A DNA stretch of 64,000 nt, taken from contig JAFREE010000003.1 of NCBI GenBank assembly GCA_019400425.1, forward strand, positions 372,001 through 436,000. Reading direction: 5' to 3'. Source of the stretch: Hymenochaete sp. R1. Its lineage: Eukaryota > Basidiomycota > Agaricomycetes > Hymenochaetales > Hymenochaetaceae. This document shows, one piece after another, positions 35,609 to 46,799 of this stretch (the stretch's first letter is position 1; each line of letters begins with the position of its first letter). Both the position numbers and the translations under genes were made by a program. Under the pieces are notes generated by a model that was not told the DNA's origin, ran no database searches, and saw only the letters and a list, made by a program, of their open reading frames with translations.

Positions 35609-38086
35609 ATGTTATCGTCGGACGTTCCAAAGACACCAAAGCCTCTCGCTCCTGCTCGAGCTCGTCGGGTTTCGTCTCAGTCTCGACTAAATATCACTGC
35701 ACCACCGCCTCCGTATACCCCCGCCGGACCACATCTACCTACTCTTCTTGGATCCCCTATTTCTGCAACTTCGAGATTGATACAACTTGATTCTTCTTGT
35801 GAATATGGACTGCAGGACAGATCGAGAGGAGAGCTAGAACAGCTCCTTGATCGTGCTAGCTGTATCATACGGGAACGCGAGCAAGGTACGTTACTTACTC
35901 CCTTTATGCGGTAAATTTAGTCTCACGCGCACATTACTCCAGAGCTTGAATATACGTCTGAAACCTGTCGTTCCCTTTCCGAAAGCAATAGCTCTCTTCG
36001 GGCGCGAAATGATAATTTCCGTGCTCGCTATTCCTCATCTCGCCCTACATCACCCTCCCCATTCGCTTCCCCACATTCATCTATACATTCACTCAGTAGG
36101 GCACCTTCCATCAGTATGACACGGTCTCCGAGGCAGACACCTCCACCCGTTGGAAGACGTCCAAACCATCGACGTCGAATGTCTAGTAACCCTGCGGAGC
36201 TAGCAGCCCTTGCGGATCAGAATGCCGAACTCCTAGCTCGACTTGCCGATCTTGAAACCGAGTCGGCTCGTGCTGATTCTGCTGGTAAACGCAAATTGCA
36301 GAGGCTCGAAGCTGAAATCAAGAATCTCCGAGAAGAGCTCGAACGGTCGCGAATTGAAGCAGAAAAGACGCCGCCAGTATCCGAGCAACAAGAAGCCAGC
36401 TCCGGACCAAGCATAGCTTCACCATCGGGGGTGGAAATCGATGCAGACGTGATGAAGATGCTCAAACGCTTGACAAGAGAGGCTAAAGTTCGAGAGCTGA
36501 AAGCTAAGACACGCCCTTGGGACCAATCAGAAACGGAACTTGGGTCTATCGATGGGCCGAGGAACTTCGCTCCGATAAGTCTAACTCCCGGCATGCCCTT
36601 CACGTCAAATTGGATATCGCGCAAACCTTCAAGGCCTTCTTTGTCTGTGGACACACTAGGTTCATTGGTTGCTGAAGATTGTAATCCCGCGACGCCTCTT
36701 CGCTGCAGAACACCCTTGTCGTCGTCACCCAATCCCCCTTCTTCCGCCTCCACCATTCTCCCTACACCGGGAAAAAGCTCGACTCAAGCAGACCGGGAGC
36801 ATGCCATAGTTTCCCAATTGTTGCTCAAAATTCAGGAACTTGAAGAAACAAACAACCAACTGGCAGCGGAGCACATAACGGCTCGTGAACGACTGCAAAA
36901 TGCGCAGACGGAAACGGAGAGTGTTCGGAAGCTATGCGAACTTCTTAGTCAAAGTGTCGACGAGAGCATGGAATTTGATGTGGAACTTGACCTTTATAAC
37001 GACGAGCCAGGCGAAAGAAATACGTTCCCTCAAATTCCACGCGACATCGAAATGATAATCCGTCAGGAGGAGGTTGAGGAAGCTAATAACGGCGGGCTGA
37101 CGGAATTATGTGGCTTCCAATCTCGAAAGCCTAGGACGATACGGGTGCGTTCTGTCAGCCGGAAAGCTTCACTTGACTTTGGCCCCAGTAAACGTAGCAT
37201 TCGACTGAGGCGGACAACCTCGGTGGATGATATTGGGTTGAAGCTTCGAGACGATCGTTGTGAAGAGGAGGAAATGCTCCCTGTCTCAAGCACTCGCAAA
37301 TCCTTATTTGGATTATTTGACGAGGCAAATGTTTCCAAGGACGATATATCTTTGAGACTACCGGGGAGTATGCCCAAGGAACCTCAAATCACCCTTGAGA
37401 ACTCAATACAAGACGTCTTTGACCTCGGCTCTCCTCGAAAGCAATTAGAAGATCTACCACAAGAAAGCGATACGCCCCAGGTGCCTTCACTTGGTAGCGA
37501 GCTTGGGCTAGCCTTGCAAGACATGCATCCCGGACCTTCCGCGCATTCTCGCTCGAAGAGCATCATCGAGCTCTTTCAGGGCGTCGAGTTGTCCTCAACC
37601 CCAAGCCGGTCGCACGTTAAAGCATCTCCATCTTTGCGTCAATCATTTTCGTACCCTGCTGCCGGGCCCAGTAAGGTCAAGACGAGGAAACAAAGCATTG
37701 TTGATGACGAGATTAAAGTGGATGAGGAAAACATCATGCCTCGACTTCGTCGCTCGAAGCCGGGCAGCAGTATCACCCATATCGTCCCCGCCCTCCCCAG
37801 TTCCCCACCCTCCCCACCATTTGCGCGTCATCTTTTCTCTCCGCCTTTGACCTCCTCGCCCTTCCGACACCGCGGTCACGTAAAGCACAGTTCAAGTACT
37901 GGACGCGTTAGCCGTTCTTCAAACTCCGATTCCGAGCCCACGAACAGGGCTTTGAATGTCCTTGTTGAGCTTTGGCTCTGGTTGCAGTTTGCATTGGTAT
38001 TGGGAGTCGTCTTGTTCTCCATGGCACGGATGGGACCGAAGAGTTTTTTCAGGCCCAGCTCTTCGCCAGTGATAGCGAAGAAGTAG
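35609..38086 (+). CDS. Coiled-coil protein with C-terminal membrane anchor
   Basis: Two exons (35609-35885, 35943-38086) give exactly 806 residues. The protein has a Ser/Pro-rich N-terminus and a first short coiled coil (GELEQLLDRASCIIREREQE). A second runs LAALADQNAELLARLADLE to ELERSRIEAEK. A third runs LLLKIQELEETNNQLAAEH to VRKLCELLSQSV. Most of the rest is Ser- and Arg-rich and probably disordered. Near the end, VELWLWLQFALVLGVVLFSM is a strong membrane helix, followed by about 20 residues ending SSPVIAKK. This is a tail-anchored layout, with the coiled coils in the cytosol or nucleoplasm. I do not recognise the family. A tether, golgin-like or KASH-like role is possible, but the tail lacks a typical KASH ending. 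Confidence 0.8.
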
Positions 38087-38694
38087 AGCGGGCGTTTGAT
38101 TTTCTTGTCTAGTTCATTTAGCACGGAGTTTTCGCGTTCGATTTTCTTGTATCGCCCAGACGATGGCGGACGTGAATTCAGTATATACTTTTTTTTTCGT
38201 CTTGCTTTTCTCATCCTTTCTTATTTCTATTCCCTTTCACAGTGCCTACTCTTGCTTCACACACATCTACCCATCACAATCGTTATCGTCCGTCTCACTT
38301 TGGTTTCCATTTATCGCATTGTAACGCACGAGCGTGGTTTGTTATCCCTCACCATCTAAAATCAGATAAGCATTCCAGTGTGCAATCGGATTGAGAGAGC
38401 TGGCAGCGTGCGTATAGCATGTAAGACAAAAAAACCTTTTGCAGAGTGCAAAAGAAAGAAAGGGTAAGGAGTAGAGGTGGGAAATGAGTTGTGACGTGAA
38501 GGGAGTCGGACTACGACGACCAGTGCGATTAAAGTACACAATGGGCAAATGTGAGATGGGTAGCAAGAAGAAAAGGTAACCATAAATAAGCCTGAAACAG
38601 AGCAGTAAAACTAAACATAAGTTCGCAGGGTTACAAACTGCGAATGCACTTCCATTTTGCCAATGCCACCGCATACAAAATCCACTCAATGCAA
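38087..38694. other. Convergent intergenic region
   Basis: This 608-base gap lies between the 3' ends of the coiled-coil gene and the nucleoporin gene. T-rich and C/T-rich stretches occur around 38190-38260. The frames inside (such as 38342-38698 minus) are hydrophobic but have no splice or family support. Confidence 0.5.
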
Positions 38695-41600
38695 TCACTT
38701 TTGTCCGCCAAAAGAAGATGATGAGTTCCCCGAACCAAAATTGAACGTAGGCGTACTTCCACTCGATGATCCAAACGCTGTGCCTGGAGGCTTGGTCTGA
38801 CCAAATGCAAAACCTGATGAACCAGTCGCGCCGAAAGGATTTGATGTACCAGAATTTGCAGTTAGATTCGCGTTCGAAGTACTTGGTGACCCCCCAAAGT
38901 TGAACGAGAAAGTCGGTTTGTTTTCTGCTGGCTTGTCCCCCACACCTGATCCCGTGTTATTGCTACCGAATACCGGTTTCTGAGCGTCTCTGTTCGCTGC
39001 AGCCCCAAAAGACGAAGGTGCACCAGGCTTCGAAGTTGAAGCAAAAGCCAGCGACGTTCCCGGATTCGCGCCAAATGGGTTTGATGGTGTAGATAAACTG
39101 AGTGATGATGAAGGCGCGGAGGAAGTGGGAGCCGCTGCAGGTTTCGACCCAGAACCGAAGTTGAAAGAAATGCCAGAAGGCGGAGTGGCAGAGGGCATGG
39201 TAGTGGGAGCATTGGTGGACGAACTTGAAGGGGCACCAAAGGGCGAAGAAGCAGGAGCACTGCCAGCGCTATTGGTAGTCGTTCCTAATGGGATTGAGTT
39301 CGGAGCATTTGTAGTCGAGGCAGTTGTGGGCTGACCAAACGAAAACTTGGGCGTCGAGGCTATCGGAGTTACACTAGATGCACCACCAGGTGCGTTTGCT
39401 TGCGGAGTCGAAGCACCACCAAAAGGAGACGGCTTTGGATCCTGGGAAAACGGTCCAAAACTGAACTTCTGCTGGTTTGAAGGTGTTTGTTGGTTTCCTT
39501 TGTTGGAAGAATCTGCTGTTATGGTCGGCGCCCCGAAAATTGCCTTGGAATTACTTGTATCCGCTGGCCTTGCAGACGTGCCGAACGAGAACACTGGCTT
39601 GTTCATCGACGGCGTCGCAGCCTGGCTGTCTTTCGAAGAGTCAGCGGTAGCAACTGGTGCGCCAAAGGGACTTTGTTTCTGTGAGGTTTCAGCCGGCTTA
39701 GATCCTTCACCAAAGGAAAATAACGGCTTCGAGGATGTGGGCCCAGGCGCAGACGAGGATACGATGGAGGGGTGCGATTCCTTATTACCCTGCGTCGCAG
39801 ATGCAGAGTTGGCATTGTGTGTATTAGGTGGAGTCATACCAGGAGCAGGAGCAGGAGCAGGCGAAGGCGCGAAACTGAATTTCGAATTCATTGAAGCAAG
39901 GCCGCTTGCACTACTGTTTGCGCTACTTGTACTGGTATTTGATCCTGCGGACGGAAACGCAGCTGTTGACGTTGAAGGCGTGGCTGGGGACGGAGTACCA
40001 ATGCTTGACTGAGAAGCTTTCGCGTCATTCGAGGCACGTGCTGGTGATTGGGAGGAAAGCATGGGAAAGGGTGGTGGTTTTGGAGCTTGAATCTTTTCCA
40101 CCTCTTTTGACGCTTCTGGAGGTGTCAAGGAAAAAGTCGGAAGCTTGAACTGGCCCGGAGCAGAAGGTGCCGAAAATGAATTGCCCGCGGAAGGAGTTGC
40201 TGAAGCAGCGGGTGCAGCATTAGATTTCGCGAGGGAAAACCCGTCATTAGTCGATGACGGTATCGTCCCGGTCTTCTGCGTTTCCGGTACGCTCGATGGT
40301 GCGGGTGTGGGCGTCGAACTGGTAGAAGTGCTGGGAGAAGAAGGTAAATCGAATGACACTTTCTTAACAACTGGTACGGCCTTCTGATCCTCCAACTGTT
40401 TGTGTAATTTGGCCATAGCCTCTGCCTCTAAATCCTGTTTCTCCCATTTGGAATACGATTTCGAATAGCGCATGGTTGGCGACGCCAGTGGCGTAGACTT
40501 GCCGCCGTCAGATAGAAGCGAAATACGCCTACCATTTGCACTCGGTGGGCGCTCGAAAGGGTTTGTACTGTAGTCCCCATTGGTGATGAGCGCATAATTC
40601 AACGTCTTCGGAGTAAGAGCAACTTTTTGCGGCGTTGCCCACAAGAGCTGTTTTCCTGACTTCGATGGAGAGCTGAGATCCTAAGCGAGGTTTAGCAAAT
40701 CCAAAGAACATCGACGATAATGCCATGAACTGACCATGACTCCGCTGGGGTCGGCACTCGGAATATAAAGATCCCCTCGTTCCTCCGCAGCCTTATATTC
40801 GTCGTCATTGAGCCAGGTTTCAATTAAAATTTGTAGCTGTGCCTGGCTATCTGGGTGCTCGGAATCTTGGGGCTACGTGAATGAGGAAACATAAATGAGA
40901 AGTTTTCAATCATATCGACTTGGATCGCTTACCATGCTGTAACGAGATCGACGCCTTCTAAGCAACACCTGTCTTTGACGCCTGCCATCTAAGCCAACCT
41001 TAAAAACGATACCGTTTGCCTGCCATTCATCACCAACCTGTCGACCCCCGCACGACGATTCGATGGTCGGAGCGTCTAGTGACATGTCTGACTCTTCAGA
41101 GGTATTGCCCAAATGCCTTGAATGCCGCCGCGTCATCTTCGTGAGCCGCGGTGAACCATCGTCTTCACTGTCCAAAGTCGATTCGACCTCGAAGTTCCGC
41201 TTTGTTCCTCGAGACAGGACTGGAGAACCAAAGATTTCCGATAACTCTGATTTACGTTTTTGTCTCCTTGTCTTCCGCCGGCCCTGTCCGCTCAGCGGCG
41301 AATCATCATCACCACCAAACGTTGAGCCTGCCTCAACTCTATCCCGTTTCTTCCCTCTCGAGAAATGATCCAAGTCCATCAACCGGTCGTTCTCCTCATT
41401 TCCGGCGTTCAGATTCTGAAGCTTCCTTGACTGACGACGAGTTCGCTTTCCCGCTTTCCTTCCAAAAGTCCCATTGTTTTCAATCTCATCGACAGGTGCC
41501 GCACCTCGCTTGAACCCACGTATATTTCCCGGCGCGATTTGGAAGTCACCATCGAAGTTTTCTTCGAGCTCCATTGAGACGTCTTGCAGCTGTTCGCCTT

Positions 41601-42357
41601 CGAATTCGGGGTGCTCCATGTCATTTTCAATGTCCGGTCGATTAATGGCATCGGCGAGAGGGCGCTTGCGCGGAGGAGAATCGATAGTATGACTACCTTT
41701 CCCGGATACTTTTGAACCGCCTTCTTCGCCGATTTCTTCATCAGGATACCTAAGGAAACCGTTAGCATATGAAAGTCTTAAAAACAACACACAAGGTCCA
41801 ACCATGTTCGCGATAGTGGGCTCTTTTCTGAAGCGCGACCAACGGCAACAGCTTTCATGAAGTTCAGTCAGTGATTTCCAAATGTATGGAATTAAATGGC
41901 TCACGAGATACTGGCGTGCTCAAATGACCAGAAATAGGGCGAAATGGGGACTTTTGTACGCTGGGGGGTGCCAATTCAGTCATGCCAGGTTTAAAAGGAT
42001 TGGTTCGACCCTGAATCTGTTGCTGTCTTTCCTCTTTCCTCCTTTTCTCTGCTTTAGCATAAGCCACATTAAAGGGCTCTTTGCTGTTATCCGGGATGCC
42101 ATACTTTCTCCTGACAGCCCTAACAAGAGATACCATCAGACTACATCACCACTGAAGATACGAAAATCAACTCACTTTTTATGATTTTCTTCATTCATAA
42201 CCCTAACCTTGTCCTGGACGAAATAGAAAGCCCATACACCCAGAGCCCCCAAGCCGAGGTAGAACAAGCCGTAAGCCATCATGGATAGGAGACTCCTCCC
42301 AGGCTCACGGACTGGCATTTCATTGTTTCCGAGAAGGTCGTCGTAATTCGAGTCCAT
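38695..42357 (-). CDS. FG-repeat nucleoporin with N-terminal transmembrane segment
   Basis: Six exons join in phase at clear introns. The ATG at 42357 opens a short leader, then SMMAYGLFYLGLGALGVWAF, a strong membrane helix at about residues 25-45, followed by a basic stretch (KKAVRRKYG, KAEKRRKEERQQQ). A middle region has several nuclear-signal-like clusters (PPRKRPLADA, RRKTRRQKRKSE), a conserved-looking block ANGIVFKVGLDGRRQRQVLL and RRRRSRYSM, and LIETWLNDDEYKAAEERGD. The C-terminal two thirds, 649 residues in one exon, are Ser/Ala/Pro-rich with many FSFG, PFG and FNFG motifs and end SSSFGGQK. The FG repeats place it in the nuclear pore. A membrane helix before FG repeats is the layout of vertebrate POM121; yeast Nup1 has FG repeats but an amphipathic helix instead. 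The gene looks intact. Confidence 0.85.
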
Positions 42358-43097
42358 TGTTGTTGTAAGCCAGTTTTTTTTTGCCTCTTTAGACCGCCGA
42401 AGGATGTCGCGGTTAAATTGTCGGAGGCGCGAGGCCCGAGCAGAGTGGTGTGAACCTGGTGGCCGGTGGTCGTGGTCGTGGTGGTCGTGAGTGGACGAAG
42501 TCAGACTCCTTCAGGAGGAAGCGGGCATTGACGCGTCTGCGTACGTAATACGGCTTGAAAATTGAAGAAAAGAAAATTGAGTGAGTGAGTAAAAGACGTT
42601 CTCTCCTTCCACCACCACGAGTCCAATGCATGGCGATGTCTGAAGTACTTACCTATCATTCTTGTGCTATCTATGTCTTCTTCAATTTCTTTATCAGTGG
42701 TCCACATGCTCAAGCCTAGAGACACAGGCCTTTCTCCTCAGCAGTCGTCTCTTTTACTAGCATAGTGGAAGATCGAGCCAGGCCTTCCACACATGTCATC
42801 CAAGCTCTTGTGCTACATAATGGACGTCGTGTACTAAAACAAGCTTGTACATATCATTGAATTCACATATGTATCTGCTACTCATTGGTGAAAATACGTG
42901 CCTTTGTCAATTCGTATGATGCTCGAGCGGACGTTGGTTCGTGGAAATCGGTCAAACTTTAGTGTATGTATTACATAAGCAAATACAATCTTGAAATAAA
43001 GCGACGAGTCCGGCTACAACTGAAGTTCGTTCCTTCGTTTTGTTCCTTCTTGACCGCCTCCCTTTGTCGTTCATTCGCGCCCGTATATTTCATTATC
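42358..43097. promoter_or_regulatory. Divergent promoter region, nucleoporin and cytochrome b5
   Basis: This is a 740-base interval between divergent genes. A run of alternating GGTGG/TGGTCGTGG sequence lies at about 42458-42490. The middle may hold a very small gene, listed separately. Confidence 0.4.
42501..42707 (-). CDS. Possible very small gene (about 35 residues)
   Basis: The exon 42707-42653 encodes MWTTDKEIEEDIDSTRMI. A 99-base GT..AG intron joins it in phase to an exon 42553-42501 ending PLPPEGV and a stop. The total is 108 bases, so the frame closes exactly. A longer first exon upstream is possible. The acidic first exon looks like protein, but there is no family match and the second exon is weak. 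Confidence 0.25.
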   Translation of the reverse strand: MWTTDKEIEEDIDSTRMIGKYFRHRHALDSWWWKERTSFTHSLNFLFFNFQAVLRTQTRQCPLPPEGV

Positions 43098-43788
43098 ATG
43101 GCCGACGCAAAAGTCATCACGCTCGCTGACCTCAAGGAGCACTCCAAGAAAGACGATCTCTATATACTCATTCACGGCAAAGGTTCGTGTAACCTATCTA
43201 TGCTCGTAGCTTGCGTCCGCAACTGACGTCGCACGCTTTAGTATACTCCGTGTCCAAGTTCATTGACGAGGTAACATATTCTATTAACAGTGAAGGAGTG
43301 CCTAGGCTGACTACTACCTCAAGCATCCTGGAGGAGACGAGGTGATTATTGCTGAAGCCGGTAGGTTGCTAGCCTTCTTCGTGTGACTGTAATGCTCAAC
43401 TCTTCCCTCAGGCAAGGATGCGACGGAAGCCTTCGAAGATGTTGGTCACTCTGACGAGGCTCGCGATCTCCTGAAGGACATGTTCGTTGGCGACTTCGAG
43501 AAGGGCTCGGTAAGCTCAGCATTCACTCCACGTCATTATCTGTCTTAATTTCCTGCCTTTTTTTCTCCCTCATTTGGACACATGCACAGACTGTGCCGTC
43601 GAAGACCGAGTCGAAGCCATCAGCCGCCCCCGCCGCCGCTCAAGCTGCATCAAGGTCAATATTCTTGCTCAGTGCACCCCTGCTTAACGTCGGAGCTGAC
43701 CCTATCATTTTCTTCTGACAGCGTCAGCTACTTCCTCCCGCTCGCCGCCCTCGGCGTCTACTTTGCCTGGAGGTTCTACTCTTCTTAA
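43098..43788 (+). CDS. CYB5: Cytochrome b5, membrane-anchored
   Basis: A small ER haem protein that passes electrons to desaturases, hydroxylases and P450s. About six exons give MADAKVITLADLKEHSKKDD, YILIHGKVYSVSKFIDEHPG then GDEVIIAEAGKDATEAFEDV and GHSDEARDLLKDM. The two haem-ligand histidines are in HPGGDE and GHSDEA. A Ser/Ala/Pro linker leads to a C-terminal helix, VSYFLPLAALGVYFAWRFYS, that anchors the protein in the membrane. The HPGGDE motif is reconstituted only after removal of a 57-base intron. Length and layout are standard for fungal cytochrome b5. Confidence 0.95.
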
Positions 43789-44693
43789 TGCCTGTACCTA
43801 GATATATAGTACATTTCAGGACCCCCTATGGATATCTGCTTTCCCTTTCTTTTGCTCGTGCTAAACTTCGTTCTTCATGCTACGTATGTCATTATTGGAA
43901 TTCAACTCTGATTTTTCTTGCAAATGACCAGTACTGCTTACCTCCCAACGACACGATAGTTCGCAGAGCGGTAATGCGCCCTGTGTAGACTGACGTATTT
44001 CAATAGAAGCGTTTCATTTGAAAAGAGAGTTGAGGCCTTCCCTTCCTTGATGAGTTGGCATAGACCAGGCATAGCATAGGAAGCGCGTGCGACGATAAGA
44101 TCCTCACCGAAACCGTCCGACTTGCCGGCTAATCAGACGCTTAGTTCCAACCAATAACAACGCGTCCGTTTGATGCCTACGTCTGCCCGGCGGTGATGGA
44201 TGGTGAGGCCTGGTGTCTTCGTCCCTTGCTTAACGATGCCACCTCATTCATTCCTGCCAGTTTTTTTCGTGCTGGGTCAGAAACTTCGAGCAGGAGCATC
44301 GCCGTTGTCCTCATGTAACTGATGCCGTATATAGTTGCGTTAAGCTCGGAATACCACGCACCGGACTCATCCGAGTCATCACTCTACATCCACAATCACT
44401 GAATCAGCCGGTCGGTGTTTGGGTCGAATCCAAGCTTACCAAGAATTGGCCACTTTCGTGCGAATTTATTTAGATACAATGGTGATATTAAGTCCTTCAA
44501 GGTCACTACGAATCATATGCGCTACTACTAAAGACCAGCTACAGTGTCGAACTATGGTCAAGTTTTATACTAATGTTAGGAGTCGATGCCGATGATGTGA
44601 ATGGGTACAATGTCGATAAATATTTCTTTACTTGTATATGCAGAAATTGAACAGAAAAGATAACAGAAAAAGTCTCATGGTGGAGTAGCATGC
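43789..44693. other. Convergent intergenic region
   Basis: This 905-base gap lies between the 3' ends of cytochrome b5 and Cdc14. No open frame with family support, tRNA or repeat was recognised; it is one of the longer empty stretches in the window. Confidence 0.5.
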
Positions 44694-46330
44694 TCATTCA
44701 CCTAAACCCCACACGCCAGCAGTTTTAACGCCCTCGACCAAAGCATCAACGTTCCCCAAAAGTTGACCCAGAAACTCTTTCTTTTCTTCCATAGAACGCA
44801 CCCGAGATGAACGGGAAGCTGCTCTTGACGGTGTTGACCCTCGTTCCAGGTCCGCCGCCCAGTCGATGGACATGGTTTCGTTACTCGTTTCGGACGATAC
44901 AGTGACCTCGGATGCAAGGCGACCTAATGGGCTCGGCCTCCTTTGATTGAGCCTATTGAGTGCTCCACCGCCCTTTCGTGGCGATTCGGGCTGGTGGGCT
45001 CCGGGGCGGCGCAACCCAAGACCGATCTGAGCCACTTTTTGTTTCTTCGGGCTTTGCGGAACGAAATCGACGTCCTTTCGTAACATATCTAGATGTCCGT
45101 TCGCGGGTTGGAGTTTGCTCAATGATGACTTCTTGGGCGAGGAAGGAGGCGTGCCCAAAAGAGTGGGTGTTGGTGAAAGCGAAGAGAATGATGAAGTAGA
45201 AGAGCGAGAACCTCCCGATGATTGCGAGTGTGATCTTGATGATAGCATTGAATTCTTCGTCAACTTTGGTGCGTCTGTTCCACAAAATTCAGACGAAGTC
45301 TTGGTAGGAGATGAGGGTTGCGTTGGAACATGCACCTCGTCCGATACCTTTGATTCGTCGATGAGGTAAAAATACAAAAATTCAAGACACTTGATCCTGA
45401 CAAAGTACGATCAGCATGTCATGGCCGTCGATAAGCTTAAGTCTCACTCACCGGACATCCTTCGGTATTGTTGCTCTCTTCATGAGTTTAACGACATATT
45501 CTACGCCTTTTGCTTCCTCAAAGGTACGGAGAGCCGCATTTGAATCCACGAGCACGCATAGAAGATAGTCAAGTACGGAGGCAGCCAGAAGGAAGTCTGT
45601 TCCGTGGTCAACGGTGGTCGAATGAGCACTGGGCGATGCATCTGGGGTGCTAACATTCGACCTTGAACCGGCCTGTCGACAAATCGACAGAAGCTCGATG
45701 GAATTCTAAGGCCGAGGTAAGTAAATAATATTGGGAAGATCTAGATATCTTCAAACCTTGATAGACGATTTCCTACAGAGGTAATCTTTACTAGGTCGAT
45801 GTAGTAGGACTAAACCCTGGAGCAAAGAGAGTGTCTGCATCACGAGAGCTGACTCGGTTGGTTCCTCCTCATTTAAGGTAGCTAAAAAATAGTTGACGGG
45901 AGCACAAATATCAGTGCACATGCCACGTACAGCTTTTACTCCTTTTTGAGCTTCTCCTTAGGGAGTCTGCTTTGAGTTGCAGCCATACGTCAAGACGCGA
46001 CGCAACTGAAATTTGACACTTGTTAACAACCGTATTGGTGAATAGGGTGAGTACCTAAACGTACTATTGAACTGAAAAGTATCTTGCAGATCCAAGAACA
46101 GTCGAACACCACTTTCCGCCGAGTTTTTATCTGACAAGAGTAGGTCCGCTAACATGCCCTCGAGGGCCACCAGGGCGTCCCGCTGTGCAGTAAGGGATGA
46201 TCGTGGCGAAAGAAGCTATGGCAAGTCGATGAGTTGGCTCTCTTAGCACGAAGAATCTAGGGGCTCGTACGTTCTCCAATGCATCTTCAAGCGTTTGCTG
46301 CATAACGACAGTCCGAATTGAAGACGACAT
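44694..46330 (-). CDS. CDC14: Cdc14, septation initiation network component
   Basis: This is the SIN-pathway Cdc14 of fission yeast type, a partner of the Sid1 kinase, not the phosphatase of the same name in budding yeast. Seven or so exons give an N-terminal helical domain starting MSSSIRTVVMQQTLEDALEN, then LTAQRDALVALEGMLADLL and SAESGVRLFLDLQDTFQFN. The block DFLLAASVLDYLLCVLVDSN, then AALRTFEEAKGVEYVVKLMK and RIKCLEFLYFYLIDES is the family hallmark. The last exon is Ser/Pro-rich with several SP and TP sites and ends in a helix EKKEFLGQLLGNVDALVEG. The ATG at 46330 is the first after in-frame TTG. SIN couples mitotic exit to septum formation. Confidence 0.87.
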
Positions 46331-46799
46331 TTCTTGCAATCGAAGGTGCTGACGCGGTGGCCGGTGCCAAAGTACTAGTCTCGGTGCTCGACGTCGAGCT
46401 GGCGCGTTTTGTCAACCCTGAAACACGTGATCGTGGAGAGACCGATTTCCCTGGATTTCCTCATTGATTTCCTCTATTTTCCTCCTGCCAATACCAGTCA
46501 CGGTGCTCCTCGAATCGAAAGCTAATGTCTTGATCTCTTGACAGAGAGGTTTCCCTCAGATGTGAAGCTGGAAATAGAGGCTCCCTAAAGATCAAAAAGG
46601 GGGGCTCTTAGCTGAGTTTTCGCGCTGTGCGAGAATTTCGGACGCTGAAGTCGGCGTGAGCGTGGGTCCACTGGCAAGCGGCACGCCGCCGTTTCCGAGC
46701 GGAAATACGATTTATGCGGGGGCGGGACGAAAAGCACACGCAGCATCCTGGAAATGAAGTCCGTTCTTTTCTCTCATCCAGCCATATTGAGCACTCAGC
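46331..46799. promoter_or_regulatory. Divergent promoter, Cdc14 and FAH-family gene
   Basis: This 469-base gap lies between divergent genes. A GC-rich GCGGGGGCGGGAC lies at about 46717-46729 and AAAAAGGGGGGCTC at about 46596-46609. No defined factor site can be claimed. Confidence 0.4.

Noticed and set aside
38862..40370. Several long frames in other phases across the FG-repeat exon
   Set aside because: They are shadows caused by the Ser/Ala/Pro/Gly codon bias of the FG-repeat exon.
46127..46339. Starting Cdc14 at the upstream Met-Gln-Glu
   Set aside because: That codon is TTG; the first ATG in frame is at 46330.
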